A stretch of DNA of 31,539 nucleotides from a virus. The DNA lies in IMG/VR virus record IMGVR_UViG_3300029286_002900, positions 1 to 31,539 of that record, one strand, 5' to 3'. Below the pieces are notes generated by a model that did no database searches, was not told where the DNA came from, and saw nothing but the letters and a program-made list of their open reading frames with translations. The number at the start of each line of letters is the position of its first letter. Within the stretch, counting starts at the first letter, position 1. Made by a program: the position numbers and the translations under genes. Shown here piece by piece: positions 23,005 to 30,838 of this stretch.

Positions 23005-25620
23005 ATGCCAACAAAAAAGAAAAAACAGCCGGTAAAGCAAACCGCCAGGGCAATCCCAGGCGCTCAAAAACTGGTGATGAATCAGATCATTATACGTCCT
23101 CAGACGCGTCAGAAAAGCGATATCGGCGACTGGAGAAATGGGCTTCAGGCGGCAGATATGGGACGGACAAAAAAACTGTTCGACCTTATCGAAGATCTGC
23201 TCATCGATGGTGTTCTGAGCGATGCCGTCGATAAACGGATTAGTGCCGTCACCAATTCTGAACTGACATTTCAGGACGCTGATGGTACGGAGGTCCCGGA
23301 AATCTCCCAGCTCATGGATGCTCCAGCCTGGGAAGAGCTGTTGACAGCCATTATGCAGGTGAGATTCTGGGGAAGGGCAGGTATTGAGTTCGATTTCTCA
23401 ACTGGCTTCGATGCCAGGCCAATTCCGCTCAAGCACATCAACCTGGAGAGACATCAAATATTGCTCAACGAGTATGATGATTCTGGAATTCCCTATGAGG
23501 GCGACGATCACCTGCTTGTTTTAGGTAAACCCCGGGATTTTGGTCTACTGTTAAAGGCTGCGCCTTTTGCCATTTATAAGCGGGGCGCTTATGGCGACTA
23601 TGCACAGTGGCTTGAGATTTTTGGAATGCCTCAGCGTGTTGGAAAATATTCATCCTATGATCCCGAAAGCCGGAAATTACTGGAGGAGGCATTTGAGCGC
23701 TCAGGCTCGGCTCCGTGGTTGGTGATACCGAAGGAGAGCGATGTTGAAACGACTGCCGTAACTGGTAAGGGAGGCGGAACCTCTCCGTACGACGAGTTCC
23801 GTAAGGCCTGTAATGAGGAAATGCTAATCACTATCCTGGGACAGACCATGACAACCGTACAGGGTGACAAGGGAGCCCGCTCACTGGGCGAAGTACACAA
23901 GGAGGTTGAAGAGGGTAAGAACCGGGCTGACATGCGTTTTGTGCAGCGGGTATTGAATCACTTTGTTCTGCCAATGCTCGAAAAAAGAGGATTCCCGGTC
24001 GCAGGTGGTAAGTTTATATTTCCTAAAGCAGCTGAAGTATTATCCGTAACCGACATGGTACAACTTGCAGGAATAATGGATATCCCGGTAAGCTATCTTC
24101 ACGATAAATACAGCATACCCGTTCCCACCGGTGGCGAGGCAGTTGCGGGTGCAAATAAAGCAGCTGCTCCCGGAGCGGATAACCCGGCAAACCCTGATGA
24201 TCCGAAACCTGACGACCCGCTTCCGGATAAGATAGAAAAGGTCAAATCGAAGAACATAAAAAACTCGGACGAGGGATTTTTCAGGAGGATGCAGGATTTT
24301 TTCGTCAACGCCCCGGCAGTGATGACCGGGGCTATCAGAACCCTTTTTTTAAGTGATTCGGGGAATAATGTCAGCCAGTTAATCGATGTTTCAACATTAT
24401 TTAACCGGGCTGTAAAAGACATCTACAGGCACAAGGGAAGTACCGGTAACGGGGCTGGGATTAACGAACACTTATTCGCAATCACCGACAATGTTCTTCA
24501 GCAGGCTGTGGGAAAAACTTTCGGCAGTGCCGGAGCCGAATGGAACCGCACGAACTCCGGCTTTGTGAATCAGTTTAAAGAGAACACCGCTGTGTTTTCG
24601 GCTTTTAAAAACCATCAGCAAACCGATGAAATTGTCAAGCAGCTCTATCGTGAGGATGGATCAATCCGGAGCTTTTCAGAGTTTAAAAAAGAAGCGCTAA
24701 AAATCAGCGAGGGTTATAATAAAAAATACCTCCAAACCGAATACAACACAGCTGTAAGAGCCGCGCGTATGGCAGTCAACTGGAAAAAGTTTCAGGAGAC
24801 CAGGCATTTGTACCCCAACCTTGAATATATGCCCAGCCGGGCTGCTAATCCGCGCGATTCGCATAAGGAGTACTGGAATAAGGTTTGGGCAATGGATGAC
24901 CCCATATGGAACAGCATTATGCCACCATCCGACTGGAACTGCCTGTGCGGGGTCAGGGCAGTCGACACCCCGGTAACCGTTCTTCCATACGACTGGAACC
25001 CACCTGCCACCGACCCGGTATTTAGGAATAATCCTGGCGTTTCGGCCAGTATAGTTAACACTGAGGCTACCGATTATTACAAGGGTGTACCGGAGCGGCT
25101 TCGCACAGGTGTCGAACAATTTGCACGATCTGTCGTAGAGACAAGGCATGCCTTGTCTCTACCAGAGCGATATGTTGGCAAATCAGGGGGGTATGTTGAT
25201 ATCGTCAAACAAAATCCCAATGAGGCGACGAAGAACATAGCGACCTATAAGACGCTGGCCGATAATGGCGGAAAATACACCCTTTTAGAGCCAACATCCA
25301 CAGGGAAAAGCCCGGATGCATTAAACGAATTGACAGGCATGTTCTCTGATGCAAAACACCCACACACCAATAATGGTAAAAACGCGATGCAAAATTCAAT
25401 TAAAGATGCAAGTAAACAGAAGGTTGGTGAGGTTGTAATCAATTTGGCAGAGTCGTATACTTCGAACGAGATCTTTGCCGGATTACTTACGGCGTTCCAG
25501 GGAAACCGGGCGCAGACTATTGAAACGGTAATATTAGTGAGGGAGGGTAAAAAGCCGTTAAGCTTTAAGGTTGCAAATATACGCGAGTACCTTAAAAAAC
25601 GAATGGCAACTAAAAAATAG
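23005..25620 (+). CDS. Portal (DUF935) - MuF minor head - CdiA-like nuclease fusion
   Basis: The protein has 871 residues. Residues about 20-380 are a DUF935 portal (QKSDIGDWRNGLQAADMG, LINLERH-type core, VQGDKGARSLGEVHKEV). A Pro/Asp linker spans about 385-412. Residues about 540-660 form the MuF (SPP1 gp7-like) domain, with the hallmark DDPIWNSIMPPSDWNCLCG near 630-648. Residues about 725-871 resemble CdiA C-terminal tRNA-nuclease toxins: GGYVDIVKQNPNEATKNI, LADNGGKYTLLEP, SPDALNE, then DAKHPHTNNGKNA, with Asp and DxK residues like PD-(D/E)xK enzymes. Fusing portal and minor head proteins is unusual compared with Mu (gp29 and gp30 separate). No immunity gene follows. The nuclease could be delivered with DNA at infection. 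Confidence 0.88.
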   Translation: MPTKKKKQPVKQTARAIPGAQKLVMNQIIIRPQTRQKSDIGDWRNGLQAADMGRTKKLFDLIEDLLIDGVLSDAVDKRISAVTNSELTFQDADGTEVPEISQLMDAPAWEELLTAIMQVRFWGRAGIEFDFSTGFDARPIPLKHINLERHQILLNEYDDSGIPYEGDDHLLVLGKPRDFGLLLKAAPFAIYKRGAYGDYAQWLEIFGMPQRVGKYSSYDPESRKLLEEAFERSGSAPWLVIPKESDVETTAVTGKGGGTSPYDEFRKACNEEMLITILGQTMTTVQGDKGARSLGEVHKEVEEGKNRADMRFVQRVLNHFVLPMLEKRGFPVAGGKFIFPKAAEVLSVTDMVQLAGIMDIPVSYLHDKYSIPVPTGGEAVAGANKAAAPGADNPANPDDPKPDDPLPDKIEKVKSKNIKNSDEGFFRRMQDFFVNAPAVMTGAIRTLFLSDSGNNVSQLIDVSTLFNRAVKDIYRHKGSTGNGAGINEHLFAITDNVLQQAVGKTFGSAGAEWNRTNSGFVNQFKENTAVFSAFKNHQQTDEIVKQLYREDGSIRSFSEFKKEALKISEGYNKKYLQTEYNTAVRAARMAVNWKKFQETRHLYPNLEYMPSRAANPRDSHKEYWNKVWAMDDPIWNSIMPPSDWNCLCGVRAVDTPVTVLPYDWNPPATDPVFRNNPGVSASIVNTEATDYYKGVPERLRTGVEQFARSVVETRHALSLPERYVGKSGGYVDIVKQNPNEATKNIATYKTLADNGGKYTLLEPTSTGKSPDALNELTGMFSDAKHPHTNNGKNAMQNSIKDASKQKVGEVVINLAESYTSNEIFAGLLTAFQGNRAQTIETVILVREGKKPLSFKVANIREYLKKRMATKK

Positions 25621-25709
25621 CTGCCATCCGGGGGGGCGCGATCCGCTGCATAACAGCGATATCTCACCAGGCACAAATATAATATCTTTTTAACCGAAAT
25701 GCAAATAAA

Positions 25710-26186
25710 ATGACACTCGAAGGTTTGGAACGATATCTCGAAAACCTGCAACAGAACATTGAGCAGGGAATTGCAGCCGATCTGCCCGATATTGTTGGCC
25801 GCGAGGCGGTCAATCATTTTCAGGAAGGTTTCCAGAAAGAGGGCTTTACTGATCAAGGGTTCGTAAAATGGCAGGAGGTAAAACGCAGGCAGGGAAAGGC
25901 AAAAGGGGCTGATGCCATGCGCAAGATCCTCACCGGACGAACAGGGGCATTACACGACAGCATCTCGTATGTGATCGAACCCGGCAAGGTGGTGATATCG
26001 GCCAACCCGATGAATACCGGCGCAGGCACAAACTATGCTGTAGTGCATAATTTTGGGGCCAATAACGCCGGACGTGCAGGTAATACCGTCATTCCCCAAC
26101 GACAATTCATTGGCAACAGCGAAGCAATGAACCAACGCATTGTCGAAAAAATAGAGCGTTGGTTAAGCGAAAAATTAAACCGATAA
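25710..26186 (+). CDS. Phage virion morphogenesis protein (Mu gpG-like)
   Basis: The protein has 158 residues. The pattern GFTDQGFVKWQEVKRRQGK, ILTGRTGALHDSISY, TNYAVVHNFGANN and VIPQRQFIGNSEAMNQRI matches the gpG/tail-completion family. It probably joins head and tail. The 89-base gap before it (25621-25709) holds a run of seven G and a small CGCTG/CAGCG hairpin (25644-25658), but no gene. It ends before the gp37-like gene after a short AT-rich gap. Confidence 0.85.
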   Translation: MTLEGLERYLENLQQNIEQGIAADLPDIVGREAVNHFQEGFQKEGFTDQGFVKWQEVKRRQGKAKGADAMRKILTGRTGALHDSISYVIEPGKVVISANPMNTGAGTNYAVVHNFGANNAGRAGNTVIPQRQFIGNSEAMNQRIVEKIERWLSEKLNR

Positions 26187-26224
26187 TCCTAAAATTCTTT
26201 AATTCTTTAATCTTAATTCAGACA

Positions 26225-26674
26225 ATGGACAAACAAATTTACCTCACAATTTCTGCCCGTCTAAATACCGAGGTTGCAGATCTTAAATGGATCGATTACG
26301 ACTGGGGACAACTCAATGATGAACGTCCGGCCATTGCATACCCATGCGCATTGATAGATATTGCCTGGTCTGATTGCAAAAACCTTGCTGAAGGGATTGG
26401 GGCCTTAGAGCAAATGGTGACCGTTGTAATAACGGTTAAACTCGCCTTTCAGCCGTTGGGTGAAAGCCAGGTAACAGCTCCCGACGAAGCCCGCGCAAAT
26501 GCCCTTAAACCGCTTGACACTATTGCCTCACTTCACTCTGCTTTGCAGGGTTGGAATGGCGGGGGTATAATGGCCGGATTGGCCCGGCGCCGGGGTGCAG
26601 CAATCCCCAGGCGCGACAGGCTCAAGGTTTACAACCTGATTTACGAAACAAGGGTGATTAACATACCCGACTAA
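26225..26674 (+). CDS. gp37-like / tail terminator-type protein
   Basis: The start was chosen at the ATG at 26225 (MDKQIYLTISARLNTEVADL), giving 149 residues. Upstream in-frame codons overlap the gpG-like gene in another frame. The layout (short helix, then YPCALIDIAWSDCKNLAEG and strands VTVVITVKLAF) fits DUF1834-type or tail-terminator proteins that follow gpG in Mu-like phages. The family match is moderate. It is the last rightward gene, followed by a strong terminator. Confidence 0.65.
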   Translation: MDKQIYLTISARLNTEVADLKWIDYDWGQLNDERPAIAYPCALIDIAWSDCKNLAEGIGALEQMVTVVITVKLAFQPLGESQVTAPDEARANALKPLDTIASLHSALQGWNGGGIMAGLARRRGAAIPRRDRLKVYNLIYETRVINIPD

Positions 26675-26681
26675 ACGCAGA

Positions 26682-26714
26682 AAACCCGTCAGGTTTCAAA
26701 AACCTGACGGGTTT
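26682..26714. terminator. Strong hairpin terminator after the rightward late genes
   Basis: A perfect 15-bp stem, AAACCCGTCAGGTTT with AAACCTGACGGGTTT, has a 3-nt loop. It lies 8 bases after the gp37-like stop. The stem begins and ends with A/T runs, so it could work from either strand. Confidence 0.85.
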
Positions 26715-26785
26715 AACTACCAACAGTCTAAAAATGTACAACATAATCGACGAGACCCGGTATATCAATTCTCAGGATTAACGAA

Positions 26786-26809
26786 AAATGCGACTTTATA
26801 GTCGCATTT
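26786..26809. terminator. Bidirectional terminator between convergent genes
   Basis: AAATGCGACT pairs with AGTCGCATTT around TTAT, with A-run and T-run flanks on both sides. It lies 3 bases after the stop (minus strand) of the lipoprotein gene and separates it from the rightward late transcript. The stretch 26715-26785 holds only a 15-codon ORF of no clear significance. Confidence 0.85.
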
Positions 26810-26812
26810 CTT

Positions 26813-27241
26813 TTAAAAGGGAGGTGTTGTAGTAACCATTGTTTTATCCGTAAGTTCAATTCTATTAATTGTTTGCGGTTTTATTGCAAATTTTATTATA
26901 GTATATTTTCGATTGTTAGACGGAAGAGAATAAGCAGGCGACTTGGGAGACGCTACTTTAAAGGAAACTACTAATTTTACAATGTTATCTGTCAGCTCTT
27001 TTGGTGCAGTTGAACAGCCTCCTGGAGAGACATCTCCGCAGATGTCTTCTCTAACAACATCCCCCTTATCATCATAGCAAAAAATTATGGTTTCCCAAAT
27101 TGTACCATTAATGTAATCTAAAGATGATCCCAGTATAGATGTGGAATTTGTCAGAACATAAGTAGTTGGGGCTGGAGGTTCATCTTTTTTACATGTCAAT
27201 AGAGAAACCGAAATAAGTGCAATAAACAGTAATTTTTTCAT
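26813..27241 (-). CDS. Lipoprotein, probable lysogenic-conversion (moron) gene
   Basis: The protein has 142 residues. A signal peptide (MKKLLFIALISVSLLTC) has its lipobox Cys at 17, followed by KKDE, a charge pattern that in Bacteroidota directs lipoproteins to the cell surface. The mature part is beta-rich, with two further cysteines near 68 and 75. No named domain is recognised. It is AT-rich compared with neighbours and flanked by its own terminator, so it looks independently transcribed. It sits between early and late blocks, where prophage-expressed cargo is common. Surface exclusion of other phages is a hypothesis. Confidence 0.75.
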   Translation of the reverse strand: MKKLLFIALISVSLLTCKKDEPPAPTTYVLTNSTSILGSSLDYINGTIWETIIFCYDDKGDVVREDICGDVSPGGCSTAPKELTDNIVKLVVSFKVASPKSPAYSLPSNNRKYTIIKFAIKPQTINRIELTDKTMVTTTPPF

Positions 27242-27301
27242 TTTGATTGGATTTAAATTATTCGTTAAAAGTAATAATTATTGTTTAGTTACGGGGCAGA
27301 C

Positions 27302-27526
27302 TTATCGCTTTACCTTTCTTTCCCTCCAATAGGCTTCAGCTGCCGATCGCTCAGCCAGCCGGATAATATTTATGCCTAAGTCGTTTGTCTGGCTCCGGTA
27401 ACCGTTCAGAACCGCGCTGACCAAACCGCGGGAGCACCCGCATATCCTTGCAATATATTTCTGCGTTCCGTGGGGCATACTGTTGATCAGGTCGAGGCGG
27501 CGCGATCGGGGGATTTGTAGTTTCAT
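27302..27526 (-). CDS. Small HTH DNA-binding protein
   Basis: The protein has 74 residues, basic (MKLQIPRSRRLDLINSMPHG). A helix-turn-helix-like segment covers about 22-48 (KYIARICGCSRGLVSAVLNG), and a second helix carries RLAERSAAEAYWRERK. It is the last gene of the early operon and overlaps the stop of the preceding gene by one base (TAATG). Possible roles are late activation (as Mor/C in Mu) or repression. The sequence does not show which. Confidence 0.65.
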   Translation of the reverse strand: MKLQIPRSRRLDLINSMPHGTQKYIARICGCSRGLVSAVLNGYRSQTNDLGINIIRLAERSAAEAYWRERKVKR

Positions 27527-27759
27527 TAAAATAGTGTTAATTGTTTACTTCTTTTTTCGCATTCCTTCTCATAATCCTTGAGCTTTGTTTTAGCGTTAAT
27601 GCTCAGGTAATTGTAGTAAGTACTGATACTAATCACAAACCTGGGGAAAATAACATGTTCGTAAACCCACACTTGAGTGACTCCTCTTGAGGTATGCTCA
27701 AGTGTGAGGTTTTGAATCTCAACAATTCTTTTTAATATGTTACGTTGGTTATAGGCCAT
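27526..27759 (-). CDS. Small early protein of Bacteroidota mobile-element type
   Basis: The start is the ATG at 27759 (MAYNQRNILKRIVEIQN), with a TTG two codons earlier also in frame. The product has 77 residues. The phrase VWVYEHVIFPRFVISISTYYNYLSI resembles a short conserved protein common in Bacteroidota mobile elements, but I know no function. The aromatic pattern and Lys-rich C-terminus (KTKLKDYEKECEKRSKQL) suggest a DNA-binding or regulatory role. It is translationally coupled to the HTH gene. Confidence 0.65.
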   Translation of the reverse strand: MAYNQRNILKRIVEIQNLTLEHTSRGVTQVWVYEHVIFPRFVISISTYYNYLSINAKTKLKDYEKECEKRSKQLTLF

Positions 27760-27832
27760 TTGCAAACTTTAAATTATCTTTACCAGGTCGAGAAGTAAAG
27801 GGGTTTCTGTTTGCGCAGAGCCTCTTTTTTTA

Positions 27833-28030
27833 TTACCGGAACAGGACGTTATCTTCTTCCGTAAAGTATAGGCAATCATTTCCGCAATCAGGCTCGTTCG
27901 TCGCATCCATATCCTCCGCTAAACGGGCAAAATAGACCATTCCCCAAAATATGATTATAATTATCACGATCAGGACTATTGCACCAATAATTGCAACTAC
28001 AGTAAAGGGAGTAATTTCAGGTGTATTCAT
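27833..28030 (-). CDS. Small single-span membrane protein
   Basis: The protein has 65 residues. One membrane helix spans about 9-31 (FTVVAIIGAIVLIVIIIIIF) and is followed by an acidic cytoplasmic or periplasmic tail with two Cys (EPDCGNDCLYFTEED). No family is recognised. It is part of the early operon, between the DUF4406 gene and the small regulator genes. The gap to the next gene (27760-27832) has a small hairpin (GGGG...CCTC) but no gene. Confidence 0.55.
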   Translation of the reverse strand: MNTPEITPFTVVAIIGAIVLIVIIIIIFWGMVYFARLAEDMDATNEPDCGNDCLYFTEEDNVLFR

Positions 28031-28052
28031 AAGGTTTTGATTTAAGTTCAGT

Positions 28053-28352
28053 TTACAGTGATGAAAAATAGAGCCTTGGTATTTTTAGCCATCCGGCAAT
28101 CGTATATTCAACCAACCCTCCTGCCGTAGTATTAACGTCATCAATTGCCGTAATGTAATCGCACGATAGCATTAGGGGGATGCAGATCCGCATAGCAGTA
28201 ACCCAATCGCTCCCCTGGGGAACATGGTCAACGGGAGAAACCGGATAGTGTCCCGATTCGCGAATTATGGATTTCGCCTTCTCGTACTTTTCCATCACCT
28301 CCGATATAGGCAGCCCGGTCACCTTTGCGATAATATATACCCGCTTTTTCAT
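28053..28352 (-). CDS. DUF4406 (nucleoside 2-deoxyribosyltransferase-like) protein
   Basis: The start was placed at MKKRVYIIAKVTGLP (ATG 28352), where homology to DUF4406 begins. An upstream in-frame ATG at 28412 would add 20 basic residues. The 99-residue core has KYEKAKSIIRESGHYPVSP, GSDWVTAMRI and a C-terminal TTAGGLVEYTIAGWLKIPRL. This is a Rossmann-like fold related to nucleoside deoxyribosyltransferases. It may act on nucleotides or nucleotide derivatives, but the catalytic role of the family is unclear. Confidence 0.8.
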   Translation of the reverse strand: MKKRVYIIAKVTGLPISEVMEKYEKAKSIIRESGHYPVSPVDHVPQGSDWVTAMRICIPLMLSCDYITAIDDVNTTAGGLVEYTIAGWLKIPRLYFSSL

Positions 28353-28404
28353 GCTGCTTTTAAATATTCGTTCAAGACGAAAGTGAATGTGCCGTTGTGC
28401 TGCT

Positions 28405-28578
28405 TTATCCATTCGATTCCGGAATTAGCAAGGCCTGAGCGTCGAGAATTTCATAGATAATTACATGTTTTGGCTTGTTAAGCGTATCGACCTTAAACCA
28501 AAGTGCGATATTGTAGATATCGGCGAGCTCCATTTTTTGAAGCTCAAGTACATCGTAGTAAAGTTTTTCTGTTGCCAT
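28405..28578 (-). CDS. Small Rho-N / SAP-like domain protein
   Basis: This 57-residue ORF starts MATEKLYYDVLELQKMELAD. The helix-extended-helix pattern with LQKMELADIYNIALWF and HVIIYEILDAQALLI matches the Rho N-terminal/SAP fold (eLkkm.laeL..iA and eLIyaILd.Qa). It probably binds nucleic acid. The ATG overlaps the preceding gene's stop (TAATG), so it is translated with its neighbour. Confidence 0.7.
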   Translation of the reverse strand: MATEKLYYDVLELQKMELADIYNIALWFKVDTLNKPKHVIIYEILDAQALLIPESNG

Positions 28579-28751
28579 TAGAATAGTGATTTTTGTGCGT
28601 TTTTTTCTTGTTCTGCTTCCTTGAGGTGTTGGTCAATCAGTTTTTCAACCGACTTGCACCGCTGTAGTACGAGACTGTCGCGGTGCTTGAAGTATTCCTT
28701 CTGGAGGCTGCGCATCGTCTGCACAGCCTCCCTGAATTGTTTGGCATCCAT
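28578..28751 (-). CDS. Small helical early protein
   Basis: This 57-residue ORF starts MDAKQFREAVQTMRSLQKEY. It is almost entirely helical and charged, with a likely coiled coil (KSVEKLIDQHLKEAEQEKNA). Its stop overlaps the next start by one base (TAATG), and its own start is 3 bases after the preceding gene. No family is recognised. Confidence 0.6.
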   Translation of the reverse strand: MDAKQFREAVQTMRSLQKEYFKHRDSLVLQRCKSVEKLIDQHLKEAEQEKNAQKSLF

Positions 28752-28754
28752 GGG

Positions 28755-29144
28755 TTATTTCGCCTTTGATGTAATAATCAAAAAATAAGTCGTTCCATTC
28801 ACAGATATCGGCTCCTTCGATATTTTGAGCGAAGCGCTTTTAAATTCTCCTACTGCGTCTAACAGGTTTTTTGCAATCTTCGAGCAGTTAAACATTGCAC
28901 CAATCGGAGCCGTTTTATACCTAATCTTAAAGGCCGGTTCATATGATGTAGTGATACAGACGTACCAATCGCGCGGTGAATCTTCATCATTCGATACCAC
29001 CGCTGCACTATTATTACCAATACCCATCAGGTCAATAGCACCCTTACTAAAGCTAATGGTTCCGCTTTTTCTTACAACCCTGATATATGGCGCACCAACA
29101 ACTATGTTCTTACTATTCTCCGCGTTATATTCCTTTAATTTCAT
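28755..29144 (-). CDS. Hypothetical early protein
   Basis: The protein has 129 residues and starts MKLKEYNAENSKNIVVGAPY. It is mixed alpha/beta, with strands such as YIRVVRKSGTISFSKGAI and TYFLIITSKAK and a helix IAKNLLDAVGEFK. I do not recognise the family. It is downstream of the DUF3164 gene in the same operon, with a 14-base gap. A single-strand DNA binding or recombination accessory role is possible but has no motif support. Confidence 0.65.
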   Translation of the reverse strand: MKLKEYNAENSKNIVVGAPYIRVVRKSGTISFSKGAIDLMGIGNNSAAVVSNDEDSPRDWYVCITTSYEPAFKIRYKTAPIGAMFNCSKIAKNLLDAVGEFKSASLKISKEPISVNGTTYFLIITSKAK

Positions 29145-29158
29145 AACCTGTGTGTTAA

Positions 29159-29854
29159 TTATTTGAATACTTTAAAATTCGGTTCGTAACCTTCCGGAAA
29201 CGGTGCTGAAGTGATAGAGAGCGCAACGGATTGCTTAGCTCCCTGAGGTGTCTTTGTATCAGCCTCGACAAAGATGACTGAGCGGGCAGGCCTATAAGAC
29301 TGGAGAACGATTTCAACCCCCTTGGTTAATTGTTCATTACTAATTTTTTCGGCCAGGTTACGAAGGTCCAGTATCCTATTCGGCTTTAGGTTGCCTTTTG
29401 CATCCTTCTTAAGCAGACGGTTGATCATCTCAACCAGGTTAGCGCTGTTGTCATCCACCGCCAGCGTGCCAATGTACTCGCTGATGAGCGCGATACCCAT
29501 ATCCAGCGTATCATCAAATTTGTCTATCTGCCGCCATCCGATGGTGATGCTCCGGCCATTGTCATCGGTAAAGGTATGGCTCATTTGGCCGCTCTTTGCA
29601 CCGTATAACTCCTGTTTGAGTTCGATAATCGCTGCAAACTGACGGTAGATATCGGCCTTAGCCAGACTAAACATACTACTCAGCTGCTCGAGCTTGATAA
29701 ACTGCTCGGCTACGGTAGTATTCACGATTGTTTTGTAGTTCTCGCGTTCGGCTTTTTCGCGGTTCTTTTTCTCCGCATTCTCATGCTTCAGCTGATCCAT
29801 TAGTTCGGCTTTTTGTTCGGGGGTGAGCTGTTTAAGATCGATTGTTTTGTTCAT
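29159..29854 (-). CDS. DUF3164 family early protein of Mu-like phages
   Basis: The protein has 231 residues. Residues 1-60 are helical and charged (PEQKAELMDQLKHENAEKK). The core has LYGAKSGQMSHTFTDDNG, DMGIALISEYIG and the C-terminal signature YRPARSVIFVEADTKT, all typical of DUF3164, found in the early region of transposable phages near the transposase and MuB genes. Some databases call it sulfate transporter, which is wrong. Function unknown. The family is strong evidence for a transposable phage. Confidence 0.88.
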   Translation of the reverse strand: MNKTIDLKQLTPEQKAELMDQLKHENAEKKNREKAERENYKTIVNTTVAEQFIKLEQLSSMFSLAKADIYRQFAAIIELKQELYGAKSGQMSHTFTDDNGRSITIGWRQIDKFDDTLDMGIALISEYIGTLAVDDNSANLVEMINRLLKKDAKGNLKPNRILDLRNLAEKISNEQLTKGVEIVLQSYRPARSVIFVEADTKTPQGAKQSVALSITSAPFPEGYEPNFKVFK

Positions 29855-29881
29855 TTTAAAAATTGTTTAAATGCTGATTAA

Positions 29882-30151
29882 TTAATATGTTATAGATATA
29901 ATATCCATGAGTAGGCGGTCGGGGTCGCCACTTGTGTTTTTGTGCCAAATCTGTAATTTCTCGCCGTCAGGGATTGCGGAATAACTCTCTTTAAACTTTT
30001 CTCCAAGCCCAACTTCACGCTCAAGGTCATGTTTAAATCTAGATTTAAATTGCTCAAGTGTATCGCACTTACAGATAACCTTGAAGACGATTGAGCGTAC
30101 CTTGCGGTCGAACAACGTGGGACTATTTGATTTCAGGATTGAATTCAGCAT
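29882..30151 (-). CDS. Hypothetical early protein
   Basis: The start is the ATG at 30151 (MLNSILKSNSPTLFDRKVRS), with GAGGT 3 bases upstream, directly after the stop of the preceding gene. A longer ORF from 30235 would overlap that gene. The 89-residue product is alpha-rich, with FKSRFKHDLEREVGLGEKFK and a C-terminal strand RLLMDIISITY. No family recognised. Confidence 0.6.
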   Translation of the reverse strand: MLNSILKSNSPTLFDRKVRSIVFKVICKCDTLEQFKSRFKHDLEREVGLGEKFKESYSAIPDGEKLQIWHKNTSGDPDRLLMDIISITY

Positions 30152-30152
30152 G

Positions 30153-30410
30153 TTACCTCGATTTAGATAATTCCGGAAGAGTTGGAAAACTACCGTAAAG
30201 CCATTCTCCCCTGAGTCGACTAGCTGTAACTTCAATATGGTGATTAATAATATTTAGCTTTCTGAATTCATCATCACTAAATTTCACCATCAGCTTATCC
30301 GTCAATTCCTCTTGTACCATAAATAGCTGCTCCAGCTTCTCTTTCATCTCCCTTCTGATTTCGGTCTTCATGGCACCGTTAAACCTGTCGCGCGAGCAAA
30401 TGTTTCCCAT
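30153..30410 (-). CDS. Hypothetical early protein
   Basis: The protein has 85 residues and starts MGNICSRDRFNGAMKTEIRR. It is mostly helical (EIRREMKEKLEQLFMVQEEL). The ATG overlaps the previous stop (TAATG), which supports this start over the internal Met14. Function unknown. Confidence 0.6.
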   Translation of the reverse strand: MGNICSRDRFNGAMKTEIRREMKEKLEQLFMVQEELTDKLMVKFSDDEFRKLNIINHHIEVTASRLRGEWLYGSFPTLPELSKSR

Positions 30411-30610
30411 TAGTCCTGTATGTTATGTGCACAACACTCCAATAGTTCCTTTAGCCTTCTATCTCTTGCCGCTTTGGATTCAAACTTCTCCATAGTGGCC
30501 CACTCGTGCCGCTCATTTGATTTGTACTTTATCCGTGGTGAAGGCTGGTCATCGGGACGAAGTATTAAAAAACCCGCCTCTATAACCTTTAATTGTGATT
30601 TTGCATCCAT
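30410..30610 (-). CDS. Hypothetical early protein
   Basis: The protein has 66 residues and starts MDAKSQLKVIEAGFLILRPD. A helical C-terminus carries EKFESKAARDRRLKELLECC. The N-terminal half has a strand with LKVIEAGFLILRPDDQPSP. It lies 3 bases after the zinc-ribbon gene and overlaps the next gene. No family recognised. Confidence 0.6.
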   Translation of the reverse strand: MDAKSQLKVIEAGFLILRPDDQPSPRIKYKSNERHEWATMEKFESKAARDRRLKELLECCAHNIQD

Positions 30611-30613
30611 GAT

Positions 30614-30838
30614 TTATTGCTGGTTAATTTTTGAAAGATGTGGCATAATTGTAATTGTGATATTCCTGGTTACTTTCACCATGCCTGAGCCGGTGCAGGT
30701 CGGACAGTTGATATAATGTCCGATTTCGTAGTCGGATGACCCGTGTCGGGCGGGTTCGGTCTGTTTCCAAACCTTACCCTCGCCCGTACACTCGCCACAG
30801 ACCTGCACCTCTGATTTATTGTATTTCTTCGTCGTCAT
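30614..30838 (-). CDS. DnaJ-type zinc ribbon protein
   Basis: The start is the ATG at 30838 (MTTKKYNKSEVQVCGECTG), overlapping the DUF4494 gene by 23 bases. The product has 74 residues. Two CxxCxGxG motifs, CGECTGEG and CPTCTGSG, form a zinc site as in DnaJ central domains. The linker has ARHGSSDYEIGHYINCP. Zinc ribbons of this kind are common in small phage proteins and may bind DNA or protein partners. Confidence 0.7.
   Translation of the reverse strand: MTTKKYNKSEVQVCGECTGEGKVWKQTEPARHGSSDYEIGHYINCPTCTGSGMVKVTRNITITIMPHLSKINQQ

Noticed and set aside
26734-26781. 15-codon ORF between the two terminators
   Set aside because: Too short, no leader, and it lies after a strong terminator.
28405-28578. 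Fusion of the Rho-N/SAP-like gene with the DUF4406 gene
   Set aside because: They are in different frames with a clear stop between them.
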